Source: Planctomycetales bacterium
GTDB taxonomy: Bacteria; Planctomycetota; Phycisphaerae; SM23-33
Length of the DNA: 64,000 nucleotides
Reading direction: 5' to 3'
Assembly (NCBI GenBank): GCA_030612725.1
Contig: JAUWNJ010000016.1
Location: forward strand, 1 to 64,000
Shown here: positions 45,587-54,890 of the stretch, piece by piece
How positions within the stretch are numbered: the stretch's first letter is position 1
How the letters are laid out: the number at the start of each line of letters is the position of its first letter
Translations under genes and position numbers: made by a program
Notes under the pieces: generated by a model
Databases searched by the model: none
Told to the model about the DNA's origin: nothing
The model's input: only the letters and a program-made list of their open reading frames with translations

Positions 45587-46891
45587 ATGAGCGAAAATCC
45601 CAAAGTAATGAACCGCTATTTCGTCGTCGTCGGTGCGATCCTTATCCAGCTATGTCTGGGCGCTATCTACGCCTGGAGCGTTTTTACCAAGAAGATCACT
45701 GCCGTTGACGGCGGATACGGATTCTCGGCATCTCAGGCGATGTGGATATTTTCAGCCGGTCTTGCGGCGTTCGCCGTTGTGATGGTCCTTGCCGGTCGGC
45801 TTCAGGCAAAAATAGGTCCGCGCCCCATCGCTGTCGCCGGCGGGATAGTTCTCGGCGCCGGTTACATTCTCGGCGGATTCTTCGGTAAGACGTTCGCTGC
45901 GCAATTAATCTGCATCGGGTTGATTGGCGGCGCAGGAATCGGACTGGCATACGTCGTACCGATAGCCGTCGGCGTAAAATGGTTCCCGGACAAAAAGGGG
46001 CTTATCAGCGGCCTGGCGGTAGCGGGTTTCGGGTTCGGCGCTACGCTCTGGGTAAAACTTGCCGGTAGTTGGTTTGGCGGAGGTCTGTTGAATACCACTA
46101 ACCTTTTCGGACTTCCGGGCGTTCAGAGCGTCTTCGTAATCTACGGAATTGCTTTTGCGGTATTGGTACTTCTGGGAAGTATTGTCATGGTCAATCCGCC
46201 GGAAGGTTATAAACCCGCCGGATGGACGCCACCGGCGCCACACGAAAAGGCATCGGGTGCAATCGACCTGACCAGCGGGCAGATGCTAAAGACACCGCAA
46301 TACTGGAGCCTGCTGCTGATGTTCATCGGGTCCGGACTGGCGGGACTGATGGTAATCGGCTGCATCAGACTGTTCGGAGTTGACGCGCTTCAGGCAAGCG
46401 GAGCCGCCGACGCAAAATCGGCCGGCGCAATAGCAGGAACCGCAATGGCATGGTACGCCATACTCAACGGCCTGGGGCGGATCGCGTGGGGAACCGCCTC
46501 CGACAAAATCGGACGGAAACTCTCGCTGATCCTGATGTGCCTGTTCCAGGGCGTCATAATGCTGCTGTTCTTCAAGATAGGCGGAACCGAGATCGGGCTG
46601 ATTGTCGGAGCGTGCATCATCGGATTCAACTTCGGCGGAAACTTCGCGCTCTTCCCCGCCGCCACTGCCGACTTCTTCGGAAACAAAAACGTCGGAACAA
46701 ACTACGGATGGGTGTTCCTCGCCTACGGCGTCGCAGGTATCGCAGGGCCACAGGTGGCCGGTTACTTCAAAGACACCGCAAGCGGCGATGTCAACGCATG
46801 GACCACGCCGTTCATCATCGCCGGCGTCGCGTGCCTCGTCGCTGCGGCTATCGCACTGACGCTCAAAGCACCGAAAAAAGCGGCAGCGTAA
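45587..46891 (+). CDS. OFA-family MFS transporter
   Basis: A 434-residue membrane protein with about 12 helices. The start NRYFVVVGAILIQLCLGAIYAWSVF is typical of the oxalate/formate antiporter family. Further family features are GGAGIGLAYVVPIAVGVKWFPDKKG and FNFGGNFALFPAATADFFG. It would exchange or take up small carboxylates. Its position after acs suggests acetate, pyruvate or a similar acid, but the substrate cannot be read from sequence. GGAG is 8 nt before the ATG. Confidence 0.93.
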   Translation: MSENPKVMNRYFVVVGAILIQLCLGAIYAWSVFTKKITAVDGGYGFSASQAMWIFSAGLAAFAVVMVLAGRLQAKIGPRPIAVAGGIVLGAGYILGGFFGKTFAAQLICIGLIGGAGIGLAYVVPIAVGVKWFPDKKGLISGLAVAGFGFGATLWVKLAGSWFGGGLLNTTNLFGLPGVQSVFVIYGIAFAVLVLLGSIVMVNPPEGYKPAGWTPPAPHEKASGAIDLTSGQMLKTPQYWSLLLMFIGSGLAGLMVIGCIRLFGVDALQASGAADAKSAGAIAGTAMAWYAILNGLGRIAWGTASDKIGRKLSLILMCLFQGVIMLLFFKIGGTEIGLIVGACIIGFNFGGNFALFPAATADFFGNKNVGTNYGWVFLAYGVAGIAGPQVAGYFKDTASGDVNAWTTPFIIAGVACLVAAAIALTLKAPKKAAA

Positions 46892-46919
46892 GAATTAACT
46901 ACAAAGCACATTTGTACTT

Positions 46920-46950
46920 GCGCGGCGGGGCCTTGTCCCGTCGCGCTTTT
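46920..46950 (+). terminator. Intrinsic terminator after the OFA gene
   Basis: Arms GCGCGGCGGG and CCCGTCGCGC form 10 pairs with one G-U, followed by TTTT. Confidence 0.75.
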
Positions 46951-46957
46951 AATAGGT

Positions 46958-47554
46958 ATGAGCAAATATAACGCAATCCTGCTTATCGGCCCGACCGGTT
47001 CGGGAAAGACGCCCCTGGGCGAAATCCTCGAATCCCAAGGCCTCCATGGCCGACGATGCCTCCACTTCGACTTCGGACAAAACCTCCGACAGGTCAACAC
47101 CGACACATTGAACGGCGAAGAACTCGAAGTTGTCGCCCGTTCGCTCGAAACCGGCTCGCTGCTGGAAGATGAACATTTCCCCATCGCACGGAAAATACTG
47201 TTGGCCTTCCTGGACAAGCGGAACATCGGCAAAGATGATATTGTTATCATCAACGGCCTGCCGAGGCACGCCGGCCAGGCTGAAGGTGTTGATGCGATAC
47301 TGAACGTCCAATCTGTGGTGTATCTGTCATGTTCGCCGGAAATTGTTTATAAAAGAATCCACTCCAACGCCGGCGGCGACCGAACTGATAGAATCGACGA
47401 CGATATTGAGTCAATCAAACGGAAACTCGATATCTTCACCGAACGAACGGCTCCGCTGCTGGAACACTATCGGCAGCGCGGAGCGAAAATTGAAACAATC
47501 GAAATCGCCGCGACAACCACAGCGAAAGATGTTTGGGAGAGGCTCAATGCTTGA
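46958..47554 (+). CDS. P-loop nucleoside monophosphate kinase-like protein
   Basis: A 198-residue protein related to adenylate kinase. The P-loop GPTGSGKT is at 11-18; a lid-like Arg-rich region GGDRTDRIDDD follows at about 142-152, before IESIKRKLDIF. It is shorter than adenylate kinase and lacks the typical FPR-type NMP-binding motif (NGLPRHAGQAEG is the closest), so the exact substrate is uncertain. It ends overlapping the isochorismatase-like gene by 8 nt, so the two are co-translated. Confidence 0.8.
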   Translation: MSKYNAILLIGPTGSGKTPLGEILESQGLHGRRCLHFDFGQNLRQVNTDTLNGEELEVVARSLETGSLLEDEHFPIARKILLAFLDKRNIGKDDIVIINGLPRHAGQAEGVDAILNVQSVVYLSCSPEIVYKRIHSNAGGDRTDRIDDDIESIKRKLDIFTERTAPLLEHYRQRGAKIETIEIAATTTAKDVWERLNA

Positions 47555-48083
47555 TATTGACAATACCGTTCTGGTGGTGATTGACGTGCAGGGCAAACTG
47601 GCGCAGTCGATGCACGAAAAGGCCGACCTGTTTGAGAACGTCGCCAAACTTATCAAGGCTGCCGGCGTTCTGGAGATTCCGATTGTCTGGACCGAGCAGT
47701 ATCCCGAAGGCCTCGGGCCGACAATCCCCGAAATCGCCGAGTTGCTCCCCGGTGAGGCAATTTCCAAGGTCGCCTTCAGTTGCTGCGGCGAAAAACGCTT
47801 CGTCGAGGCGATGGAAGAACTGGGCCGGAATCAGGTTCTGCTCTGCGGTATCGAAACCCACGTCTGCGTGTATCAGACAGCCATTGATTTGCTCGCGACG
47901 GCTTACGAAGTAGAGGTCGTCGCCGACGCCGTTTCGTCGCGCGCGCCTGACAACAAAGCCATCGGCCTGGCGAAGATGCAAGCCGCCGGAGCGGCCATTA
48001 CCAGCGTTGAGACGTCGCTTTTCGAGTTGCTTGAAGTGGCAGGCGGCGAAAAATTCAAAGCGATTTTGCAGATCGTAAAATAA
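47547..48083 (+). CDS. Isochorismatase-family cysteine hydrolase
   Basis: A 178-residue hydrolase. The catalytic triad of the family is recognisable: Asp in VVIDVQGKLA, a Lys in the AISKVAFSCC segment and Cys in LCGIETHVCVYQT. Substrates in the family range from isochorismate to nicotinamide and N-carbamoyl compounds. The ATG overlaps the kinase stop by 8 nt. A palindromic terminator-like hairpin follows. Confidence 0.9.
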   Translation: MLDIDNTVLVVIDVQGKLAQSMHEKADLFENVAKLIKAAGVLEIPIVWTEQYPEGLGPTIPEIAELLPGEAISKVAFSCCGEKRFVEAMEELGRNQVLLCGIETHVCVYQTAIDLLATAYEVEVVADAVSSRAPDNKAIGLAKMQAAGAAITSVETSLFELLEVAGGEKFKAILQIVK

Positions 48084-48090
48084 TCTGGTT

Positions 48091-48139
48091 GGGTGGCACG
48101 GTCAAGTTTCCGCTCCGCTCCAACTTGACCGCGCCACCC
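48091..48139. terminator. Bidirectional hairpin between convergent genes
   Basis: Arms 48091-48108 and 48122-48139 match at 17 of 18 positions around a 13-nt loop. It lies between the isochorismatase-like gene and the leftward B12-domain gene. No T-run is present. Its TCCGCTCCGCTCC loop recalls the 332-417 palindrome. Confidence 0.6.
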
Positions 48140-48165
48140 GTCAAATTACGTATCACAGAGTACCG

Positions 48166-48939
48166 TTACGACGCCTTCGCCATAGCGCGTGGGCGGGATT
48201 TCTTTACCTTGGCTTTAACCGCAGCCTTGGTCGGTCGTTTGGATGTCTTTCGTTTGCGGCGCCGACCAGGCTGGGGAAAGTCCGGTCGGGGAATGCGCAC
48301 AGGATGCTCCATAACGGTTTTGAGCGATTCGGCGGCGTCGGAGGCCGATAGGTCCGCGCGAATTTCCTCATCAAGCCCGGCAGCGCGATTGAAAACCCCA
48401 CCGACAACCATAATCTGCATCTGCTCATGCGCTCCAATTTCACGAATCATGTCAATCAATCGGCGGATTCCCGGAACCCCTTCCGGCTTGGTGCCGTAAG
48501 CACACAAAACGTCGGGACGAAGTCTTCCGAGAAGTTCCACAACTTCGTCGTTCGGTACGCCCGCACCGAGCAACCAGACGCCCCATCCCTCTGCCTCAAA
48601 CAAATCGCCTATCATCTGCGCGCCAAGTTCCTCGCGCTCGCCGTCCCCGCAGGTTACCAGCAGACGCATCCCGTTCTTGGGGCTTCTGGCGAGATGTGAT
48701 TGAATCTGGTCGGCGATCATGCGATTAATCCGCGTAGCAATGTGCTCCAGAAGGCGATTAATCTTCCCCTCGTCATAAAGCCTCTCGATCTGCACCATTG
48801 CGGGCCAGATTACGAACTGGATTAACTTCCGCCCGCAGATTCCGCGATCAAGCGTGGCTTCGATCATCTCACGCGCTTCACAACGCTTCCCTGAAAGAAG
48901 ATGCTCCATATACTGTGCGAATACTTCGGCAATTTGCAT
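48166..48939 (-). CDS. B12-binding-like domain protein with altered His motif and basic tail
   Basis: A 257-residue protein. The N-terminal helical cap (to about 85) and Rossmann domain match MetH-type cobalamin-binding modules. The usual DxHxxG, which supplies the lower axial His, reads DGEREELG here, so the His is missing. B12 binding is therefore doubtful, or base-on. The last 45 residues are Lys/Arg/Ala/Pro-rich and could contact DNA or RNA. Related proteins act as light or redox sensors. It stands alone. Confidence 0.8.
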   Translation of the reverse strand: MQIAEVFAQYMEHLLSGKRCEAREMIEATLDRGICGRKLIQFVIWPAMVQIERLYDEGKINRLLEHIATRINRMIADQIQSHLARSPKNGMRLLVTCGDGEREELGAQMIGDLFEAEGWGVWLLGAGVPNDEVVELLGRLRPDVLCAYGTKPEGVPGIRRLIDMIREIGAHEQMQIMVVGGVFNRAAGLDEEIRADLSASDAAESLKTVMEHPVRIPRPDFPQPGRRRKRKTSKRPTKAAVKAKVKKSRPRAMAKAS

Positions 48940-49133
48940 AATCCGGTACCTTTCAACATTTCAGAGGCAAAGAAGCCTGTTATAAAAAAATCATGCCAAT
49001 TCCAATACGCCGCTTGGTAATATAGGTAAAATACGCAGCATAGGTAAAATCGGACAAGGCGGGCGAAAATCTTTACTTAAAATGTTAAAATAAATAAATA
49101 GGGTATTATAGGGGGTTTAGGGGCGGGTTGTAT

Positions 49134-49173
49134 TGCGAATCGGCAAGCCGATAAATCGGCTTGCCGATTCGCA
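49134..49173. repeat. 19-bp perfect inverted repeat
   Basis: Arms 49134-49152 and 49155-49173 pair perfectly with only two bases between. It follows the end of the opine-dehydrogenase-like gene and may stop leftward transcription, though no T-run is seen. The A/T-rich 48960-49130 stretch holds repeated GGTAAAATA words and no gene. Confidence 0.8.
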
Positions 49174-49183
49174 TATCGCACTA

Positions 49184-50278
49184 CTAACCGGTTTGTACCA
49201 ATTTCATAATCTCTTCGCGGTCAAGGTCTTCCAGACCCAAATCGACCAGTTTTCGCCCTGTTCGGCGGTAGTCCTCGCCGCAGACGACCGAACCGATGTC
49301 GATAACCGCGTCGATCAGGGGCGTCGGAACTTTTAATTTCCTGGCGAATTCCGATAGCGGCACCAAGCCAAAAGGAATGTCCTCCACCAGGTAACGGTCG
49401 TTCAGCGACTTCGGGCCGATAATCTGTGCAATTACATCGATAGTATCGGACGGAGCCTGGAACGCCACACCCATGACACTGGCGGTTGTCTGAAAGTCGC
49501 TGTCCTTGTACGCCAGTATCTCGAATCCCATCGCCTCTGCCAAAGCGGCCGTTTCGTCATAGACCGCTCGGATGGCGCGGGCAACCGCTTCTGTAATACC
49601 TTCTCGATACAGGTAGAAGTTTCCGCGGGAAAACTGAATGGCGCCGGTGTTCAGCAGCGAAGCGATCGGATGGACGACGGGGTTTGGGTTGCTGAAGGCC
49701 GTCGCCAGGACATTCGCCGCCGGATAGACGACGGGGTACAGTTCCTGTAAGCGGGGCAGAACCTTCTTAGTCCCGGTTGCAGGCAGGGCGGATACGGTGA
49801 TCCCCTGCGCGGTCAGCAGCAAATCCACCTGTCCCGGAGCGGTCATCCGCGTACCGTAAGGAAGAGTATTCGCCTCTACGATTACCGGCTTGGACTTTAT
49901 ACCATTCTGTTTGAGCAGTTTTTTCAGGTGCAGCGAACCGTAATTTCCGGGCCAGATTACTATGATGTGCTCATCTGTCAGCGACGGTAGCATCGCCTCG
50001 AAGAACGCATCGTGCCCGGTGGTCGGTATCGCAATGAAAATCAGTTCGACGTCGCGGATCGCCTCGGCGACGTCGAGCGTTAGCTTGTGTATCTTGGCTG
50101 TACCAGTCCGCCCCACACCGGTCAACTCGATACGCCCGCTATCGATAACGGGTTGGAATGATTCGGCAAATGTCGGAAATTCACACAAATTCACGTCCCG
50201 CCCCCCCAGTGTCAGGTCGGCAGCCATACATTGTCCGCCGTTTCCTGCCCCGAGGACGGCAATCGGTTTTTTCGCCAC
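49184..50278 (-). CDS. Opine/octopine-dehydrogenase-family protein
   Basis: A 364-residue NAD(P)-dependent enzyme. The N-terminal Rossmann motif VLGAGNGGQCMA is followed by the helical domain of octopine/nopaline dehydrogenases, with NPNPVVHPIASLLNTG holding the catalytic His. Such enzymes reductively join an amino acid to a keto acid or act on related ketone substrates; in some bacteria they make metallophores. No amine partner gene is nearby, so substrate is unknown. The same strand continues into the YebC gene upstream. Confidence 0.88.
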   Translation of the reverse strand: MAKKPIAVLGAGNGGQCMAADLTLGGRDVNLCEFPTFAESFQPVIDSGRIELTGVGRTGTAKIHKLTLDVAEAIRDVELIFIAIPTTGHDAFFEAMLPSLTDEHIIVIWPGNYGSLHLKKLLKQNGIKSKPVIVEANTLPYGTRMTAPGQVDLLLTAQGITVSALPATGTKKVLPRLQELYPVVYPAANVLATAFSNPNPVVHPIASLLNTGAIQFSRGNFYLYREGITEAVARAIRAVYDETAALAEAMGFEILAYKDSDFQTTASVMGVAFQAPSDTIDVIAQIIGPKSLNDRYLVEDIPFGLVPLSEFARKLKVPTPLIDAVIDIGSVVCGEDYRRTGRKLVDLGLEDLDREEIMKLVQTG

Positions 50279-50316
50279 AGTTGTTCTCCTGTTACTCGTT
50301 CGTGGATATCCCCCAA

Positions 50317-51081
50317 TTATTTCCGGCCTGACTCTGTTTCGAGCGAAGCGGCTATGTCGTCGGAGATATTGAAATTAGCGAAGATATTCTGAACGTCGTC
50401 GTGATCATCCAGTTGGTCCATAAGGTGAAGTATTTGCTTAGCATTTCCCGCATCGGCCTCAACGGTGGTGTTCGGGATCATGGCGATTTCAGCAGTGATT
50501 GTCTCGATGCTCTTTTGCGCCAGGGCTTCTTTGACGGCGTGGAAATCGGCGACTTCGCAGGTAATTTCGAAGACATCGCCTTCTTTTGTAACATCGTCCG
50601 CACCGGCATCGAGGCATATCTCGATAAGTGCGTCTTCGGCGACTGCTGACGTTGCGATGGTGAACGTCCCCTTCTGCGTGAACATCCACGCGACGCAGTT
50701 CGATTCGCCGAGTTGCCCGCCTGCCCGTTCAAATATCTTTCGCAGTTCCGGAACGGTACGGTTGCGGTTATCGGTCAGGCATTCGACCATAACCGCCACC
50801 CCGGCAGGGCCATAACCTTCATAGATAACGCGTTCGTAGTCTTCGGCTCCGAGTTCACCGGTTCCCTTTTTGATGGCTTTATTGATGGTGTCTTTTGGCA
50901 GGTTAGCGGCTTTGGCGTCGTCGATTGCATATCGCAGTTGCAGGTTTTCGTCCGGGTTTCCGCCCCCTGCTTTTGCAGCGACGATGATCCGCCTTGCGAG
51001 TTTCGACCATACTCGCCCTCTTTTGGCATCATTAGCCGCCTTCGACCGCTTGATCGTCGCCCAATGTGAATGTCCTGACAT
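50317..51081 (-). CDS. YebC/PmpR-family regulator
   Basis: A 254-residue protein starting MSGHSHWATIKRSKAANDAKRG, the near-invariant beginning of the family. YebC proteins act in transcriptional control or, as shown more recently, help ribosomes through polyproline stretches. Three-domain length is normal. It lies between the TPR lipoprotein gene and the opine-dehydrogenase-like gene on the same strand. Confidence 0.95.
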   Translation of the reverse strand: MSGHSHWATIKRSKAANDAKRGRVWSKLARRIIVAAKAGGGNPDENLQLRYAIDDAKAANLPKDTINKAIKKGTGELGAEDYERVIYEGYGPAGVAVMVECLTDNRNRTVPELRKIFERAGGQLGESNCVAWMFTQKGTFTIATSAVAEDALIEICLDAGADDVTKEGDVFEITCEVADFHAVKEALAQKSIETITAEIAMIPNTTVEADAGNAKQILHLMDQLDDHDDVQNIFANFNISDDIAASLETESGRK

Positions 51082-51092
51082 ATTTCTATTCC

Positions 51093-54000
51093 TTATTTAT
51101 CCGCTGTTTTGGCGGAGACTCCCTTTCCCAACGGCGCCACGGACGGTTTTTTACCCTTCCGTACCGATTTTATTTTCCCCGGCGTTCCGGCCAGCACTTT
51201 TTTCGTGTCGGTTCCCGGATGCTTTTCCTTCTTGGCCTTTTTTACAGCCTGCTGCCACAATCGAATCGCCTCGCTCTGGAGTCCGAGTCGCCAGCAGGTA
51301 TCCCCTGCGTGGTCGAGCATAACCGGATGTTTTCCTGCTTCAGTTGAAATTACGCTGTCAAAAACGGTTTTCGCCTCGGAAAAGCGTCCCTGTTTGTACA
51401 GCACCCACCCAAAACTGTCCCTGATGGCGACGGAATTGGGGCTGGCCGCCAAGGCTTTGCGTATCATGGTCTCGGCCTTGTCCAGATCGACGCCCTTCTC
51501 GGCCAGTGAGTATCCCAAATCATTATTGATAAGCGGGTCGTCGGGGTCGAGTTTGTATATCTTCTCGGCGACTTTCATCGCTTCGTCTTCTTTTTCCATC
51601 GACACCAACGCCGTTCTGAGAATGTGAAGCGCTTTGGTCTGTTGCGGATTATCCCCAGCGAGTTTACGGGCGAGTTCCAATGCCTGTTTCTTCCTACCGG
51701 CCTTTATGAGGATATATACGGGCGATCCTTGGGCGGTAAGAATTTTTTCAGTCCGCTTTGGAGTATTGGGAGGGAGTTTTTCCTGATGTTTGAGCCAATT
51801 TTCCGCGATTTTGAGAGCCTGGTCGTACTTTTCGTTTTCAACCAGCAGGGCAATGACGATACGATACACTTCGCCGGCATCGGCTGACTTATCGACCCAT
51901 TTTTGCCCGAACTGCACCAGTTTGCCGAACTGCTTCTGCTGTGCGTACAGAATCAATTTCGACGCTCGCAGGCTGTCCATCACCTCCTGGATACCACCGG
52001 CGTCTATCCACTCGTCCACAATCGCGTGGGCCTTGTCGTACTGCTTTGCTTCCATGAGCACCGCGATGATCATATTCCGGGGGCTTGGATTGCCCGGTTC
52101 GTTCCGAATCCACTTTTTGGCGGATGCGATCGCTTCGTCGTATTTCTTCGCGAGTCCGAAGATTCGTATCTTCTCGCTTCGGAGCGAGTTGAGCAGCGCC
52201 GGTTCGGGCGCCGATGCGATCCATCGGTCCAGAAGTCGCTGGGCCTTGTCGTAATGTTCAGCGGCTTCGTACGCCCTCATCGCCTGGAAACGTAACCTCG
52301 TGAGTGTCGCTTTATCAGGTTTTTCGCTCATCCACTGCTCGATAAGCCTCTCTACCCGCTCGTATCGCTTGATTTGCAGCATGGACTCCAGCGCCACCAT
52401 TCGTATTGCCGGTGTTGCCGATTTTTGTCCTGCGATTTCCTCCGCCGCTTCGGCAACCTGTTTGTCCAGACCGGCCTTGATAAGCGAATTGAGCCAGGCA
52501 GCGGTAATTCGCTCGTCGCAATGCCTCCGGCGGTGCAAGACCGCCCAGACCTTCGAAGCCTCGGCGTCTTGACCCTGATTGACCAAAAGACCGGCGCATA
52601 ACCTGTTGGCTGCGACGTTCTGCGGGTCCAGTTTGAGAATGTAGTGAATCTTTTTCATCGCAGAAGCCGCCTGGTCAGGCTGAAGCGGTTCGTCTGGCGG
52701 CAGGTTTGGGGGCAGGTCGAAAAACAGTTCAAACAATCTGACATCGACGTTTTCGGGCGCTTCAGACAGAAGTGATTTGAGTATTTTTCGAGCACGTTTG
52801 GTCTTATTGGTCGAGAGGTAGAATCGCCCCATCAGCATACGTGCGCGGATGCTTTTGGGGTTATGCCGCAAAATTTGCATCACGACCCTTCCGGCGTCAA
52901 CGTGACGTCGCCTCGCTATGTAAAGGACAAACATATCCTCGGCAACTGCAAGGTTTCCGGGTGATAAATCCACCGCCATCAGCAGGTAGCGTTCAGCATC
53001 GCCGAACAACCTTGCCCGCAGGAACGCTCTCCCAAGCAGGTGCATCGTCGGTATATGCCGGCTGCAACGGGCGTAGGCGCGGTCCAGATTATCTATGGCC
53101 TCGGCGGTGCATCCTCGGTCGAGTTGTATTTTTCCGGTAAAATAGAACCTGAACCATCCATCGCCGGCAAGACGGGCTGCCTTTGCGACGAGGGCGTCGA
53201 TCCTGGCGAACTCCCCGCCGGAAATGTAAAAGTCCGCAAGGACATCATACGCAGGCCAGAACTTTTCATTCGCCTCAATGGCCTGCAGGCAAAGAGCGAC
53301 GCCTTTTTCCCGTGAACCGGTACTATCTGCCAGCATCGCCGCGACGGTCAGAAATGCCGGTTTCAACTCGCCTTTTTCGGACGCCTCTGCGGATAATTCA
53401 TCCACAAAGCCCTTTTTGACTCCGTACATGGTCAGGCCCGCGACTTCTTCGCGCAATTGCGAGGTATCACAGGCATCGACATTCAGAAGCGAGGCGAGTT
53501 GCCCGACAGCGGCTGGGAGATTTCCCGTACGAGCGTAAAGCCTCGCCAGTCGAAGCGCAACGGCTTTGTCTCCCGACGCCTTTGAGAGATATTTCGTCAG
53601 TATTTCGGCGGCATCGTCCGATGCGCCCAGTTCGGCGGCGATTTCGGCCATTGCAACGACAAAATCCGAATTGGGTTTTCCGTCGGCGAGGTGCTGGGTC
53701 AGCAGGGCTTTGGGCGCGGACGGCGTTTTCTTCGCCCGGCACCACATCACTGCCAGCGCCGTCGCGTCGCGCCGACGAACGGGCGTAACAAGCATTTCCA
53801 TAATGATACTTCTGGCCCGTTCGAATTCGCCGGTTTTCGTCAGGGCGATTACGGCCAATCGTCCCGCATGGGGGTCGGTCTTATCTCGCCGATATGCCCG
53901 TTCCAGCAGAACTGCCGCCTTTTCGGTCTTGCGAAGTTTCAACAGCAGTCGCCCCCTGGCGACGATACATCGCTCAGGGTTGGCAACCAGAGATTTCAAC

Positions 54001-54665
54001 AGTGGACGACTGGAATACGCCCGCCCGTGCAAAGCGATGAGTTCGCCCAATCGCTCGTAACATTCAAGCGATGCGGCCCATCGTTCTCGACGCTCCAACA
54101 GGTCTCCAAGGCGTAGCAGGCTCTCGGCTGCGTCGGGGTTTTCGTCGGCGGCGTCGCTGCACAGTAATGCCCGGCGAAAGCGGATTATCGCCTTGTCGAA
54201 CTGTCGTTGCGTGGTCGCATACCGACCGAGGATAAGTTGAACCCGCACATGGTCCGGGGCGTCCTTGGATGAAGCGAGCAGGTGAGGTTCTGCCTTTGCG
54301 CGGTCGCCCAGGGCGGCGTAGGCTAGGCCCAGTCCTCTGCGCAAGCGGGCAGAGTTTTGGTCGAACCCGATGGCTCGCTCGAACAGATTGATTGCCTGGA
54401 TATAATTGCCCCTTCGAGCCATCGCTTCGGCGCGAACGACTATTTCACCGGCGCGCTTGGAGAGTTTTCCGGCATCGGGCGAATCGGAGACCCGTTTCAG
54501 GGCGGGGAGCAATTTCGCCAGCGGCACTTTCGCAGCCGCCGACAGCGCCGCAGGTTTGGCCTTTGGCGACGGTTTATCGGTTCCGGGTCCGTCAGGCCCG
54601 GGACACGCCAGACCCGACATGGAGGCAGCAACAACGCACAGCAATAACCACGCAAAATGTTTCAT
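51093..54665 (-). CDS. Very large TPR-repeat lipoprotein
   Basis: A 1190-residue exported protein. The signal peptide ends at the lipobox SGLAC (Cys about 21), followed by a Pro/Lys-rich spacer. The rest is almost entirely tetratricopeptide-like repeats (for example NYIQAINLFERAIGFDQNS, RFSEAKTVFDSVI), ending in a Lys-rich tail. It probably forms a long superhelical scaffold on the outer side of a membrane, as seen with exopolysaccharide or secretion systems. It lies 11 nt from the YebC start and may be its operon partner. No specific partner can be named. Confidence 0.88.
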   Translation of the reverse strand: MKHFAWLLLCVVAASMSGLACPGPDGPGTDKPSPKAKPAALSAAAKVPLAKLLPALKRVSDSPDAGKLSKRAGEIVVRAEAMARRGNYIQAINLFERAIGFDQNSARLRRGLGLAYAALGDRAKAEPHLLASSKDAPDHVRVQLILGRYATTQRQFDKAIIRFRRALLCSDAADENPDAAESLLRLGDLLERRERWAASLECYERLGELIALHGRAYSSRPLLKSLVANPERCIVARGRLLLKLRKTEKAAVLLERAYRRDKTDPHAGRLAVIALTKTGEFERARSIIMEMLVTPVRRRDATALAVMWCRAKKTPSAPKALLTQHLADGKPNSDFVVAMAEIAAELGASDDAAEILTKYLSKASGDKAVALRLARLYARTGNLPAAVGQLASLLNVDACDTSQLREEVAGLTMYGVKKGFVDELSAEASEKGELKPAFLTVAAMLADSTGSREKGVALCLQAIEANEKFWPAYDVLADFYISGGEFARIDALVAKAARLAGDGWFRFYFTGKIQLDRGCTAEAIDNLDRAYARCSRHIPTMHLLGRAFLRARLFGDAERYLLMAVDLSPGNLAVAEDMFVLYIARRRHVDAGRVVMQILRHNPKSIRARMLMGRFYLSTNKTKRARKILKSLLSEAPENVDVRLFELFFDLPPNLPPDEPLQPDQAASAMKKIHYILKLDPQNVAANRLCAGLLVNQGQDAEASKVWAVLHRRRHCDERITAAWLNSLIKAGLDKQVAEAAEEIAGQKSATPAIRMVALESMLQIKRYERVERLIEQWMSEKPDKATLTRLRFQAMRAYEAAEHYDKAQRLLDRWIASAPEPALLNSLRSEKIRIFGLAKKYDEAIASAKKWIRNEPGNPSPRNMIIAVLMEAKQYDKAHAIVDEWIDAGGIQEVMDSLRASKLILYAQQKQFGKLVQFGQKWVDKSADAGEVYRIVIALLVENEKYDQALKIAENWLKHQEKLPPNTPKRTEKILTAQGSPVYILIKAGRKKQALELARKLAGDNPQQTKALHILRTALVSMEKEDEAMKVAEKIYKLDPDDPLINNDLGYSLAEKGVDLDKAETMIRKALAASPNSVAIRDSFGWVLYKQGRFSEAKTVFDSVISTEAGKHPVMLDHAGDTCWRLGLQSEAIRLWQQAVKKAKKEKHPGTDTKKVLAGTPGKIKSVRKGKKPSVAPLGKGVSAKTADK

Positions 54666-54728
54666 AACAAGTAGCCCGAAATAATGTTAAACAGCACTCC
54701 CGATAATAGAACCCAGCCGCCATCGAAA

Positions 54729-54862
54729 AAATATAGCGGGATTACAGGGATTACCGGATTATAGGGATTTATTTTTTTCTTTTTTTAATCCTGCTATTTT
54801 TTCTTCTTTTTTAAACAAGATTAAAATCCCCGTAATCCAGTAATCCCTGTAATCCCGTTATT
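54729..54862. repeat. Word-repeat hairpin element (GGGATTACAGGGATTACC words)
   Basis: The left arm 54729-54770 and right arm 54824-54862 are complementary at about 35 of 40 positions. The arms are built of GGGATTACAGG words. The centre is T-rich. Same words as the inner arms at 30603 and the element at 57329. It lies between the TPR gene start and the hisG stop. Confidence 0.88.
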
Positions 54863-54890
54863 CTGTTTGTTTTTTCTTCTTCTTTCGTAA

